DNA of 64,000 bases from Kalaharituber pfeilii (GCA_015179045.1 WHUZ01000004.1:558001-622000); one strand, 5' to 3'. Positions 36,380 through 48,648 are shown, counted from the stretch's first letter. Notes: a model not told the origin generated them from the sequence alone. Program-made: numbers and translations.

Positions 36380-38197
36380 AAAAAATCATTACTAAGTTGA
36401 TCGAATGCTAATGAACGAGCGTTGGCAACGGTGAAGTGTGTGGGCTCCATTCTTATCGCACCATTGATCAAGCGTTTTCCGACCCGTTCGGTGCTTGCAG
36501 CAGCGGTGCTTACGTTCGGCCTGCTCACAGCTCTGTTAATGATTGTTGATGCATCGACTGGTGGAAAAATTAAGCCCGCAGCTCAAGAGAAACCGCATTA
36601 TGGAACATGGAACCCAGATGGCCTGTTTCCATTGTACTGTGTATGTTCAAAATCACCATTTCGCATGGAAACCACTGCTGATTCAGAGACAACAGGCGTC
36701 AGGCATTACGTATGGGATGGTGGAGCTCATTCGCCGTGTGATCCCAAGGGATATTGTAGGAGGGGATGTAAACAAGCTTCGTCGAATGGACGCGATAGTA
36801 AGTTTCTCATTGACTATCTAGAAGATAAGAGTGCCGAGAGCTAACAGAATGCTGGTGCAGGTACATATCTTCTATGAGGTTGCTGGTACGAGTGGAGCCA
36901 TTGCTACCACATATTTGGTGCTTCGTTTAGGCAACAATTACTCTTTTATTGTCACACCAATCTTCTTCACAACCGCCTGTATCGTTTGGTCCTTCATCAC
37001 GACACTTGAATTTGAAAAGGATCTAGATCTAGCACAGGAGGATCAGAACTATTTCATCCAGTTGGTGCAGGGTATGCAAAGCTTGCCTAGTGCTAGGTTT
37101 GCTGTACATTGCTGACTTGGAAACTATCGTCATTTAGGAATCAAGTATTTTGGACTCTCTGTTTGGGTTGGTGCAAAAATTGTGTTTTCCAATCGCAAAT
37201 TTATCTGGCTTCCCTTAGGGTACGTATGGTCTGGACTGCTGTGCATCTATTCTCCTCCCAGTTCAGTCCTTAGGGATTGAACCGGACTGAAATGTCATCC
37301 TTGACTGACGGACCCGTGCATTTAGTTACTCTGTCGCCCTGTATGGCCACCGCTATCTCGAATCTGGAATTGCCCCCATCATCGCGAAACAGATTTTCAA
37401 GAAGTCAGCATACTCGCAGATTCTGGTCGGTGGCAGCAACTTTGGCGAACTCCTAGGCGCTGTAATAGTTTTTCTTCTCAACGATGTTGTGCCCACACCA
37501 ATCCCCTGGCTGCGAGTGGATAGTTTGTTGCTGTTGATTGTGTGGGTGATCCCATTCTATTCGCCGCCTGTAGGACAGGTCAAGTATGCCTGGATTTTGG
37601 CAGTCGTATGTACCCTTTTACCTTCTTTCCATCTAGTCTATTATTGGCCACATCTAACCTTACCCTGAACAGATCTTTATGCCAGTATCATTTGGCTGGG
37701 CGGCCGGCGATGTTTCCCTTGCTGCTTATATCCAAGCTTGCCTCGCGCGCCGTGAGAATGAGTCTCAACATGTCTCGGCCCTAGGGGCAGTTATGGCATT
37801 CCTCTATTCGACTTACATAGTCTTGTACGCCATTCTCCAACCTGTGCTTGGTCGATATGTTGATGATGAAATCAAGAACGGTGATGGGGCACATGCTGCA
37901 CTGAGGAACGTTGCGGGTGTTCAGTTCTCGGTCCTCTGTGGCATTTTGCTCCTGAGTACCTTTATCCCAAGAGGAGCACTAGCTGTGAATCCTGCGTTAT
38001 TGGATGGGGAGAAATTGGAGGGAGAGGTGCCTGGAGATTTGGAGATGAAAGGCAAGATAGAACAGTTCGAGGAAGCTGGCGAAGGAGAGTCAAATGAATT
38101 GCAGGTTGCACCAGTGAATAGTAAGGAGGGAAAGAGGAAGAGTTTTGAGGCTAAGGAGGGCCTGGCCGTAGAAATGGCAGTGGCAGCTCACACTTAG
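36016..38197 (+). CDS. Major facilitator superfamily transporter, fungal-specific family
   Basis: Polytopic membrane transporter. Seven exons (36016-36225, 36437-36640, 36696-36797, 36861-37071, 37138-37219, 37326-37605, 37673-38197) join in frame to give 537 residues. Conserved blocks in order are ERRNIAIYIIGIMFYKLGLE, GSILIAPLIKRFPT, YGMVELIRRVIPRDIVGGD, KLRRMDA then HIFYEVAGTSGA, LGNNYSFIVTP, GGSNFGELLGA, and SFGWAAGDVSLAAYIQA. This set is shared by a group of uncharacterised fungal MFS proteins; the substrate is not known. Around twelve hydrophobic segments are visible. The C-terminus is hydrophilic. Intron 1 (211 nt) contains a 39-nt T run. Its neighbours give no clue to substrate. Confidence 0.82.
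36334..36372. repeat. Poly(T) tract inside intron 1 of the MFS gene
   Basis: Thirty-nine consecutive T on the transcribed-sense strand, about 65 nt before the acceptor. It would be poly(U) in the pre-mRNA. Length is likely to vary between isolates and in sequencing. Confidence 0.85.
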
Positions 38198-38879
38198 TTG
38201 GCCCAAAGTCAGCCTTGTGCGGCGTCCAGCCCGAGGCTTGTATTTTGTTTTATTTTTCTTTGAGTAAATTATTCTTTTTTGTTCATAAACTTGCGAGGAT
38301 ATGAGAGGTACTCCTTGTTATATTAAGGTAACGCGCAATTTGAAGGTCCGTTTGATTTAGCAGGCAATATAAGGAAACCAAGTATTGGCTGTTTCGCTCG
38401 ATAAGACTCAAGCTCTTGTGCACTGTGTTCATTGTTCTTTCGAGGAGGTCGACCAAACAAACACGCGTTTTGTTGGAATTCACCATGACTACTTGCCTAT
38501 CTTATGGCAATGGCAGGCCAGAATATCAGATTGGGAACACAGGAGCGCTCTAATGCTCTTTGGTGGGAAATTGAATGATTCGAGTGAATGGAAGGCCGGC
38601 CTGTGAAAACCCTGGGTTAGTATAATATGCTAATTGCGAAAACTGCTGCTTGCACCCGCATATTAGTCATGGTTGCCTGAACGTTGAAATGCTATATTGG
38701 TACACACCGGTTGCTAGGACTACAAGTGTCTCGTGCCCAGCCTCTTTTGGTCACGTGCTCCTTAACTAATAACAGGTATGATAACAGGGAAGTCTGTTCC
38801 CGCAGGATTGAAAAACAAAACAACAATTTACGCGCAAAAAGTATTAGTGGTGGTCATCAATTATCTACGGTAAGGTAAG

Positions 38880-38969
38880 TAGAGTTTGTCATTGTTTTAC
38901 GTCCCCGACGGTGCCTGGCTATTGCACTTTTTCCGGGACTAGAGTTTGTCATTGTTTTACGTCCCCGAC
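38880..38969. repeat. Two direct copies of a 30-mer, 60 bp apart
   Basis: The sequence starting TAGAGTTTGTCATTGTTTTA is identical over 30 nt at 38880-38909 and 38940-38969. The 30 nt between differ. It lies just inside the left outer inverted repeat and may be a subterminal transposase-binding repeat or a small duplication. Confidence 0.7.
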
Positions 38970-39112
38970 AACATTCGTACATTTTCCGTGTCTTGGCAAC
39001 AACACTCATTGGCTATGTTCCGCCCGTTATCACCGATCTACGGCACGAAATAGTCCCGTACTTTTTGGAAAACCACGTACCTTACCGTAGATATGCCCCA
39101 AACCGCCCCCAC

Positions 39113-39460
39113 TCAACGCAACCCCACACCGCACTGCACCGCATGGTACCAAAAGGAGGCTCTTTGCATCTGAAAAATAGCAAGAAATGCTGAATCTGGA
39201 TATTCATTAATCAAATTTGATAAAATATTTGAGTCTTGTCTTCCAGCAGAGTTTTTGCCACGGTTGAAATATCGGTTAGCTGCAATATTATCACTCCTAT
39301 CTATAAGCTCCTGAAGCTCCTCTAAGTCCTCCTCTTCTTCCTCTGAACTATACTCTGAGTTAAACTCCGAGTCTAAATCATACTCCATTGTTGTCATCAA
39401 AACATCGATTTCAGCGTCTATTTTCTTCTGTATTGATGCTTTTTGGCTTATACGAGGCAT
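39113..39460 (-). pseudogene. Transposase-associated N-terminal fragment
   Basis: A 115-codon frame starts MPRISQKASI, has a long acidic stretch (SSEEEEEDLEELQELIDRSD) and then NLINEYPDSAFLAIFQMQRASFW. The last part resembles the N-terminal region of fungal PIF/Harbinger-like DDE nucleases, where an aspartate-rich leader is followed by a helix containing F-x-x-F-x-x-x-R-x-x-F/W. The catalytic DDE region is absent, so this is a truncated relic. The assignment rests on pattern memory only. Confidence 0.4.
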
Positions 39461-39584
39461 TGCGATTCTGTGATTGTGTTGATATGCGGGGTAGGGGTGA
39501 ATGAGACTACAATTACAGAGTGCAAGCCTTAGCTTTTTTGCGTTTTGGACCGGTCATCAATTGCCGGCCGCAAATGGCTAGACG

Positions 39585-40450
39585 TACTCGGGGGTGCGGC
39601 AAAGTCTGTGGAATTATGCAGAGCCAAGATACTCACGTGGATTCACGTGGTACTTCTGTTGCTATGGGGTCTATGGAGCCAAGGAAAAGTGGTGTAAAAA
39701 AGGACGAAAAGTCTGTGGAAATTTTTGTATGGGAAACCCGCAAAATTTTTCCACAGACTTCTAGTATGATATAATGCTATATACACGCCAACACTAATAT
39801 ATGAGAAAATGCAAAATTCCGTAAAACAACTCAAAAAAAAATATATTGCAACCATGGAACGCACTTGAAAAACTCAAAAAACTTGAAACTTGTAGGAAGA
39901 AATAAAAAAAAAAAAAACTCATACCACAAGTGAAAATCAATAGACGTCACCTCCCCATCAGGCTGTTGCTGAAAGAGGGGGGGTTATGTGTCGTATCCTG
40001 TATACTTGTATGTAAGGAGGGGCAGGACGGAGATTCTGCTCCTTTCTCCTAACCTACATCATACAAGTACAGTTCTTTCTTAAGATTTCCGGCTTTGAGA
40101 GAAGGTATTCTCCCACAGTACTGTTCTCGTGCCCAGCGGAGTACTAGTGCTAGCAGAGGACTGTCAACACTAATAGAAAAAACATTAAGTTAGCTAACAA
40201 GTTAGATATAGTAGAAGAGCTATCAAACCTACCTATTGAGCTGAAGCTGCTGATAGAGAGCAATTAGACGTGAAAACAGAGAGCTACCGATACCGGGCTC
40301 TCATGATCTACTGTTTATTTTCTGTTGCAACCGCGCGCGTTCAACTTGTTTACTGACTGACCTATCACAGCTGCAGCAGAAGTACCATCTGAATCCACGT
40401 GAGTACCTTGGCGCTGCATAATTCCACAGACTTACTGGCAACCCCGAGTA
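39585..40450. mobile_element. MITE-like inner element with about 74-bp inverted repeats
   Basis: About 74 bp at 39585-39658 (including AAGTCTGTGGAATTATGCAG) matches the reverse complement of 40377-40450 with a handful of substitutions. The enclosed 866 bp has no transposase, contains A-tracts, and has a hairpin at 39709-39760 that reuses the AAGTCTGTGG motif of the arms. Non-autonomous element is the simplest reading. Confidence 0.6.
39709..39760. repeat. Hairpin (near-perfect inverted repeat)
   Basis: AAGTCTGTGGAAATTTTTG pairs with the reverse complement lying 15 bp downstream. At least 13 bp at the base are perfect. The motif is shared with the arms of the surrounding MITE-like element. 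Confidence 0.65.
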
Positions 40451-41626
40451 CAGGGATATGAAATGTACGGATGTTCCACCTTACCGTACCGTAGATAATT
40501 GATGACCACCGCTATTATATTCTCAAGTTTGTTGCTTGTATTTTCTTTTTTAAAGGACCGCTTGCTTTGGAAGTCAGGTTTTCCTTTACTAGCCATCTTA
40601 AAGTCCTGGTCCGTCTGGAGTCCCAATGTAAGTACCAATCTCCCACCTAGCATAGCTTGAGCGGGTGCATACGCATAACACGTCCTAAATCTACCACCTC
40701 ATGAGCATATGCAATCTACACATGAAAGCTCCAGTTTCTACCACCATGAGCCAGCAAACATCCGCTACAACAGCAGCGAGTTCACTTTTACTCCTTCAGG
40801 CTCAAGTAACATACATATACTAGTAGCTCCACAGACAGATTCTGCATGTTTCATCCCTGCTTCACCAACGCCGAGGTGGTTCTTCGCCAGGGTCAAGGGC
40901 GCACCCGCACAGTAGTCCCGGCAAGTCAGCAAGGTCCCTCATTTTACATAGCCCGTTGCGCAAAACTGTGGTTGTACGGCAGAAGATCTCATCGTGCATG
41001 CTGTTCCGTTGCTGAAGTTGACCCCTGTCCTCATTCGCTCGCTACAGAATCTATATTACTGGGAGGCATTTGCAGACTGTCTGATCTTATGAGCTTGCAC
41101 CCAGGGGAAGCATTGGCCTCGTAAATTCAGGGCGCCTAGAATGCATCAGTAGGACTCTGTTAGGCAAACGGTTGATAGCTTCCTATAGCTTCCGTCCCAC
41201 ACAATACGTCATATCTTCAAGAGCATTATAGAGGGGAAACCGCTTTGCTTAGAGCACAAGACATGAATGGTGCTAATTCCGACTACCATGAAGGCGCAGT
41301 TCGATTTACCGGAAAAGTAGTAAAGAAGAAGACAATGCATGCAGTAATAAAAACGCTCATCTGTTTAGGTCCGGTGGCCAATATCAATGCTGCGCAAACC
41401 GTCTAGCACTTAAAGCTGCATGTTGATTATTTATCGTCTCTCTATGCACAAGTAGCATATATATAATTATATTCAAGCAGGACAAAGCATCTCTCCAAAA
41501 GACAATATGAACCTAGCAAAATATAACTTGAGACTTCAGGGTAATATGTTGTTGCAATTTGCATATTTGAAGCACCATCAGAAGGTCCTGCCGGAATGTT
41601 CACGGTATCTTGAGGGAAATGGTGGC

Positions 41627-42614
41627 TTATAAGAAACTTCCTGATGAAAACCTATCACCAAATTGTGCAGCTCTGTTCATAAGCTCTTTCTTCTGGGCAT
41701 GGGTTACTTTCCGTCCAAGTGCAAAATCCTTATCCTTATCCCAAACCCGTTTTGAGGGATCGTCTTCCTCCTTCTTATCAGATCTCTTTGCGTGCTGCTC
41801 GTATAGCGAGCTTGCTCGATGTTTCTCCTATAATAAGGTCAGCGGCTCGTTAAGAGGTATTGTAGGCTGGAATGGATAACCTACATTGTACTCTCTGATC
41901 CTGCGGGCCGTCTCTTCAGCCTCAGCATGACTATTTGTTGGTTTGCTAGGGCCAGCTGCCTCAGTAGCAGGTCTTCTTAATCCCATAACCTCATCATTGA
42001 GTCGCTTTTGCTTCTCTGCAGGCGTCTCAGTCCAAAGGGTCATATCTCCACCGCTTCTAACTGGTGCCTTCGCCCCCTTTCCGGTTTGGAATTTTCTAGC
42101 ACGGATCTTTGTAGGGTCAACCCGCGATGTCCAGTCACTTTCCTTGGGAGGCACCATCATCCAGGAGTCCCGCTGTGGTTTTCCATCTATATCATTTTCT
42201 GGTGACTTTGCATCTTCGAATCGGGCGAGTCTTTCGCGCGCAGCACGCTCCTCCTCCTACGAACAATCAATCAAAGGCCTACTAGGAGCGAAACAGGAAG
42301 GAATCCACCTCATGGGAAAGGCCAGAGGGCAACGCAGGCCCAATTACATCATCGCCGCTACTATCCTCCTCGTCCTGGTTGGGAGTGCCTTGTGGTTTTT
42401 CGTCGAGCGGTGCGGAAGGCGCGGCGGGCCCAATCACTCGTATTCGCTTCTCTGCTGATTCTGAATTATCCGAGCTTGGGACCTCGGGTTTCCCTGGTCC
42501 AGTTACTAGTGTAGTAGTTGCAGCCGCAGCAGCGGCAGCGGCAGCAGCAGCCTCTTCTGCTTTTCGCTTGCGTTTAGCAAGAATATGAGGCGGTATTTCT
42601 GGCCCAGCTTCCAT
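41627..42614 (-). CDS. GPALPP-motif / DUF3752 protein
   Basis: Three exons (42614-42309, 42256-41885, 41827-41627) give 292 residues. Three GPALP/GPAAP-type motifs (VIGPAAPSAP, VIGPALPSG and a TGPGKP variant) lie in the N-terminal third, next to a poly-Ala stretch and a basic KRKRKAEE helix. The second third has DSWMMVPP followed by SDWTSRVDP, and the C-terminus has the conserved RVWDKDKDFALGRKVT and RFSSG end. This is the order seen in GPALPP1/DUF3752 proteins of animals and fungi, which are nuclear and of uncertain function. Acceptor and donor sites are consensus. It diverges from the vps8 start by about 420 bp. Confidence 0.85.
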
Positions 42615-43034
42615 TGGATATTATCCTATAATCTGTTATACGCGTATGCCGCCGCACGTGGATGGTTGTAATAGTTGAGTGTGGAGTTGCAAGTTCAGAG
42701 TTCGAGAAGTAAGCAAGTTGCAGTGCAAGCGGGCAAACCGTTGGCGGTGGCTGTCGTGCACGGGACAAGGCTGCTTAGCCCTCCTTGGTAAGACGCACGT
42801 ATGCAGGCTCGCTCGATGCACGACACCTGCCCCCACAAACCAAATTCATCATTGCACGCATACCCCTCCCCCGCCGCTTAGGCATCGCTGCTCAGCAAAA
42901 CCCCAGCCGCACCCGAATAGGAATTATTCTGCCCCGTTTAATAGTGCGAGATCAGCTTCACAAGTGTCGCTTCTGCTGAGAGTGGATCAATCCCTTGCCC
43001 AATTGGAAATGCCCATCAAACCGTCTGTCTGCCG
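42615..43034. other. Shared divergent promoter
   Basis: About 420 bp between the divergent starts of the GPALPP protein gene and vps8. No gene; presumably a bidirectional promoter. Confidence 0.45.
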
Positions 43035-46000
43035 ATGAGCTTGTTGCCAGAGGGGAGCTCTGTTCTCCATGCGGATGAACATGAGGACGACGGGACTGCA
43101 GCCGAGTGGGAAAGCGTGCGTCAGGGATTGGAAAAGACTGCTGTTCAAGGCGCAACTGAGCTAATAGCTACTGGTGAGGCGGAGGGCGGAAGGAAGGCCG
43201 AGGAGGCAGAAATTGATAAGGAAGAGACAAAGCCTGGAACCAAGACAGAACAAGATGAAGAGCAAGTAGAAGGTGCAGATGAGGCCGAAAAGCCCGGAAA
43301 AATAATGGAATATCTCCAAAACGCAAGGCAGGACAATGCTGAAGAAACGTCAAGTTCGACATTCAAAGGGTATAAAAACATACGTCACGACAGTGTTGAG
43401 GATGATGATTACGATACTGGCATGGTACTAGATGGTACCGTGAAATCTTCAAGTGTCCAATTATCACCATCGATTTCGGATGATGCACAATCACTTCATG
43501 TTGGTTCCCATATGCTCTACTTGTAAGAGAATTCGAGTGTTGATGGTACATTGCTAGGGCTCAGTCACATCTTCCCCTGCCAATAGCGCATATGGTAGCC
43601 GTCTCTCATCATTGTTCCACAGTCCTTCGCCATCTTTACGCCCTTTTGACCGGCGCTTCCAAGCTCGGTTACACGCAAGTTCACCATCACCACTGCCGTC
43701 CACCGTCTTCAGCTCAAGTCCAAAAAGGTCATCCTTGGCTGACCAACCTGACGACCAAAATGGAAGCATGGACGACAATGGTGCACCATGGGATGTAATC
43801 CGATGGACAAAGCTGAAAAAGATAACAAGTCAATTGTTTTCGGAAGTAGGTAGGCGCAACTTTGGAACTCCAACATGTATATCCATATCCGCCTCGATAG
43901 CTATTGGGACCTCAAAGGGAATTATCTTGGTATTTGATTATCTGCAGAATCTGAAAAATGTCATTGGTCCTGGCACAAAGGGTAAGCTATATGGTTTCTG
44001 TTGCTACTACGGCTGGTGCTGATGCCTTATAGCGGTTGAATGTGGATCTATCACCGCGATAGCTATTTCTGCAGACCATACAACTATTGCTGGAGGCCAT
44101 TCTCAGGGTAACATATTTACCTGGGAACTTGCAAAACCAAACCGCCCGTTTCTTGCTATACCCCCAGTAGCATCATCGGTACTTGAATCTCGAAAGGTTG
44201 ATGGGCATGTCGAAGGAGTGTCAGTTTTACACCTGGGCTTTCTGGGGACGAGGCATACAGCGCTTGTCTCTGCAGATGGTAAAGGGATGGCATTTTCCCA
44301 CCTCGCCACTCGCGGTTTTGGGGCAATTGTGAGAATTATCAAAACGACGCGAATACTTGGAAGGTATCCTTTTGACGTTCCTGCATCTGGGCGGCCCCGG
44401 AGGCCTAGTTCTGTCCTTGCCTTTTCTCCTCTACCACTGGGTAATTCTGTTCAAGCAACAGATTCCATGGGCCTTGTAGCGATTCTTACTCCATACCTCC
44501 TTGTTATTATATCCACTACTCCAGTAGCCCAGACACAACACAAAGCCAGTAGACCAAGAGAGATTGCCAACGACAAAGCTCTCAGTGGGTGTCTCGCCTG
44601 GTTCCCTGCTGTCAAGTTGAAAGATAACTCGTTAATTGAGAACGCACAGCAGCGGTCCTCTAAACCTAAACTCGCGTACTCATGGTCAAATGTTCTTACT
44701 ATCCTTGAGCTTTCTATATTGGATCGCGATCCCTCAGAAGATCCAAACCAGCCTCCTACCCTCCAGTTCAAGGCGAAAAGTAGATGGGAGTGTGATGAAG
44801 CAATTGTGGCCGTGCAATGGATTAGCAGACAGGTTAAATAACTCGTTGCTGAAGCCCACTGCTGAAGCTGACATTAAATAGATATTGGGTGTTCTTACAC
44901 TTAGTCAACGGCTGATTATCCTAGAGGAGCCAGCCCTGCGTATGACCGAGACATTTGACCTCATGCCGAAGCAAATAATCCACCACCGGCATTTCCGGTA
45001 CCATCTAAGGCCTTTGATAGATAATATAGATGAAGAAGAATCATTTCATCCTGCTATTGCTGATGCCTTCTACAATAGCTTCAAAACATACAAAGGGCGG
45101 ATATTCCTATTAGTATGTCCATTTAACCTAATTTTCGTCATGCTTATAACTGACCTAGAACAGTGTCAGTATGAAGTGTCCGTTGGTGCATTATCAAATT
45201 GGGCGGATCGCCTTCTTGCGATGATGGAAGTTGGCGACTTTATAGGGGCCATTCGTCTAGCCACTGCGTACTACGTAGGTGAAGCCGATAAAATTACGGT
45301 TGGCCTTCCAGAGGAATCTCACCTGCGGCATCCCCTTGTCAGAGAGAAACTATTGGAGATGATGGCAGCGTCTCTTCGCTACGCTTTTGGTAGATCTGTA
45401 TCCTCCTCGCGGCCCGAGGCTTTGGGAAAGGATCGTTTGCAGGAGCTAGCCTCAGCCTGCTTTCTTTCCTGTCACTGCATGAATACACTTGGCTTTTTAT
45501 TTGACGAGGTATTCGAACACTACGAAAGTGGACATCAAGAAGGTATCTTTCTCGAAACACTGGAGCCATACATCCTGGATAGGCGTATTATCTCCATTCC
45601 ACCAACTGTTGTGAAAGCATTGACCACATATTTCACATCGTTAAATCAAGAAAGCAGGCTGGAAGAAATGATCTGTCACTTGGATACTCTTACAATGGAC
45701 ATTGATCAGGCCACAACATTATGCAAGAAACATAACCTCTATGATGCGCTTATATATGTCTGGAATCGTGCGCTAGGCGACTACATCACACCTATGATCG
45801 ATCTCCTGTCGTTGCTGAAGCCTCTATCTCAGAACCAGAAATTACCAAATGGCGATTCAATCCATACTGTGAACGCTCTAAAAATTTTTCCTTATTTGTC
45901 GTACACCTTGACAGGGAGGATTTACCCTACTGGTGAGCCTCTTTCGGGATCTGAAGCCATCTCCGCCAAAGCTGCATTATACTACTTTCTCTTTCTAGGG

Positions 46001-48349
46001 AGAACGATAACATGGCCAAGGCAAAGCGGAACTCCTTTTTTTACCAAGTCAGACTCCAGCCCTGAAGAATCGTTTCCATATCTCCGTCTCATACTGCATT
46101 TCGATGCTCCAAGTTTTCTCAGCGCATTAAATGAAGCGTTTGAGGACCCATTTCTTAATGGACCGGCGGATCAAATCAGCACCGAAATGAAAGGCGAACC
46201 AACTGAGGAGCAAATGTTTGCTCGCTCTGTAAATCGACAATATATCATCACCATACTCCAGGAAGTCATGAATCCCAATGAATTCCTACCACAGGATACA
46301 ATCTACCTGAACATGTTCATAGCACGAAACTTACCGAAGTATCAACAGTTTATCCTTTTAACTGGCAGTGCCTTGAATAGCGTTCTTGTTGGCCTATGCA
46401 ATTATCCTGGATCTGACATTGCAGATGATTGCCAACTAAGTGTTGAATACCTGCTTTCTGTGTATCATCCACCTGATATTGATGATATGATCGAATTGTT
46501 TACCAGCGCAAAATTCTATCGGGTCTTGAAATCGATATTTCGAGTGGAGAAGCAATACGGGAAATTGTTTGAGGCATATTTAGCTGATGAGGAATCTCCA
46601 GGCACTGTTTTTGGGTGCATTGAGGAGTGTCTTCACCCTCGAAGCCTTGTACCAGACAAGCAGCGCGACGAAGTACTGCGGGTCATCAGGAAAAATTCAA
46701 GGAAGCTCGTTGATATTGATGTGGAGAAGACAGCAAAATACATAAATCAGTATGCGCCGGAACTTCATGACACGATCATAGACTCAATACAGGACCGATC
46801 AGAAGACCAATTCCTATACCTCCGAACTGTTCTTGAACCTCATGTGGAGAAAGAAGGCGGGGACCTCAAAGGGTCCATACTCATTTGCAAAGCGCCGTCT
46901 TTGGTGGAGCTCTACGTCCGGCTAATGTGCAAATATGATCCAAAAAATGTGCCAAACTTTGTGGAGCGGTTGCAGCCTGGGGATTTGAATCTGGAAGAGG
47001 TTCTGTCGGCTATGGAGGAGAGCGGGGTTGTTGATGCTACAGTCTGTCTTATGGCGAGGGAAGGGAGGGTTAGAGACGCGATGAACAGGTTAATCAAGCA
47101 TTTACACAGTCTTGAAGCTGCACTGTTGGGCTTATTACAGCTTCAAACCAGCAAGGGTAACGACGATAATGTTGGTGAGCAAATTACGGCAAAAGGGGGG
47201 GAGAATGAACTTCTTGAGTCTCTCAAAAAATATACACGGGTAGGCATATGGCTGTGTCAAGGTCATGTACGAACCGATGGACACATATTCAAGGGTAAAG
47301 GAAAGGCAAATAAGGATGCGCTGTCGAATGACGAGCTTCTGTGGCTGGATTTCATTGATACAGTTGTCCAGATAGCCAAGAACTGCACGCTGACCATTAA
47401 GTCCGCCGTTCAGACCCCTGGCAAAGTCGCACATAATGGGGTCCTTGTTCCTTCAACCCCTTCGATGCCAACTGCTGCTGATCAAACAAATATTACGATA
47501 CTGGCGATACGGAAGCTAGTGCAAGATGCCTTCACAGCCCTTTTATCATCTACCACTACTTCGCCACTACATAGTGCCAATGCTACAGCCACTTTGATAC
47601 CTTCAGTTTCAGCAACAAACACATCCTTCCTCCGCATTCTCGGTGGCTTTCTCTCGCGAGCAGCGCTCTCCTCTCCATCACTGGCCGAGCTTCGCTCAGT
47701 ATTAGCCGGCATTTTCGATGCATACACTTATGAGAGCCAGCTCCTAACCCTCTCCAACAAGCTTCTTGACAAGGACATGTTCGTAAAAGTAAGTGAAGCT
47801 GTAGCGTTACGGCGAGCGGGATGGAGACCGCTTGGCCAGACCTGTGAAGTGTGTGGAAGGAGAGCATGGGGACCCGGAGCCGCGGGCGGGATATATGCAG
47901 CGTGGGAAAAGAAACGGATAGCAGACTTCAATAAGGAGAGGGAGAAGAAGAAACAAATTGAGGTACAAAGACAGGAGGGGCAGGTTACAAACCGGCTAGG
48001 CGGAGAGGGTGCGTGGGGAGGAAATGGGAAGGGCAAAGCGCCCATGCCTAGGAGCTATGCGAGTGTTGCAGCTACTACTGCTTCGTTGGCGCCACAGCAG
48101 CAGCGGCCATTGTTAGAGGAGGGGGATACGCGGCAGGAGACTGGGGACTTGGTGGTATTTAGATGTAGGCATGTGTATCACCAGGTGTGTTTAGAAAAGC
48201 TTCAGGGTAATGATGTGGAGGAACGGCAAGGGCAAGCTGAGGGGGGGATGAAAATGATGGTGGGCCCCAAAAAGGAAGGAGGAATAAGAGGGGAGGGTGG
48301 AGGAGGAAGGGCGTTGAGGTGTGTGGCGTGTGATAAATCGGAGCAGTAG
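43035..48349 (+). CDS. vps8: Vacuolar protein sorting protein Vps8 (CORVET subunit)
   Basis: CORVET-specific subunit that binds Rab5/Vps21 and tethers early endosomes. Exons 43035-43499, 43558-43981, 44033-44832, 44882-45112 and 45164-48349 give 1701 residues. The N-terminus is acidic and disordered, followed by a beta-propeller (about residues 200-560) with AISADHTTIAGGHSQGNIFTW as a repeat blade. A long alpha-solenoid follows, including the Vps8 core with LSNWADRLLAMMEVGDFIGAI. The C-terminal RING has CEVCGRR, then FRCRHVYHQVCLE and the final CVAC pair, with a Lys/Glu insert between. The intron at 45113-45163 is 51 nt with no stop, so its retention would insert 17 residues. Donor GTATGT and branch-like CTGAC argue that it is a true intron. 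Confidence 0.9.
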
Positions 48350-48430
48350 GGCTATTATATTTTCGTAGAGGAGTTTTGTTACGCTTTTTCGTCTGTGATT
48401 ATTGCCTAGTACTTGTTTGTACATGTCTAT

Positions 48431-48432
<2 letters not shown>

Positions 48433-48462
<30 letters not shown>
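48433..48462. repeat. Poly(T) tract, 30 nt
   Basis: Uninterrupted T run about 85 bp beyond the vps8 stop. Mononucleotide microsatellite in a 3' region. Confidence 0.8.
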
Positions 48463-48607
48463 CCTTTCTTCCCTTCCAGTTGCCCTCCTTTAGCAGAGTC
48501 TCCAACCTAACGCAATTTTCTCTCTCCTTCTCCTAATGTTTCTTTTTTCATAAAGAAAATCACAACTAATTCAACAACAAAAACCAGCAAGTCACTTTTC
48601 TCAACCG

Positions 48608-48608
<1 letters not shown>

Positions 48609-48645
<37 letters not shown>
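48609..48645. repeat. CT dinucleotide microsatellite
   Basis: About 18 tandem CT units. Seen directly; likely polymorphic. Confidence 0.8.

Positions 48646-48648
<3 letters not shown>

Larger units (their letters stand above)
38849..40510. mobile_element. Decayed DNA-transposon-like element with terminal inverted repeats
   Basis: A 30-nt sequence beginning GGTGGTCATCAATTATCTAC at 38849-38878 reappears in inverted orientation at 40481-40510 with one or two differences. The two arms bound about 1.66 kb that contains a transposase-like fragment and an inner inverted-repeat element. This arrangement fits a class II element that has been invaded by another. I cannot see clear target-site duplications. 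Superfamily is not determined. Confidence 0.5.
38198..41626. other. Gene-free repeat island
   Basis: About 3.4 kb without a host gene between the MFS transporter and the GPALPP protein gene (which end convergently). It holds nested terminal inverted repeats, a transposase-like fragment, a hairpin and a duplicated 30-mer, all listed separately. Outside those elements (38200-38840 and 40520-41620) I see only AT-rich unique sequence. Confidence 0.6.

Noticed and set aside
38880..38969. Repeat spacing reminiscent of a CRISPR array
   Set aside because: Only two copies, in a eukaryotic context, inside a transposon-like element.
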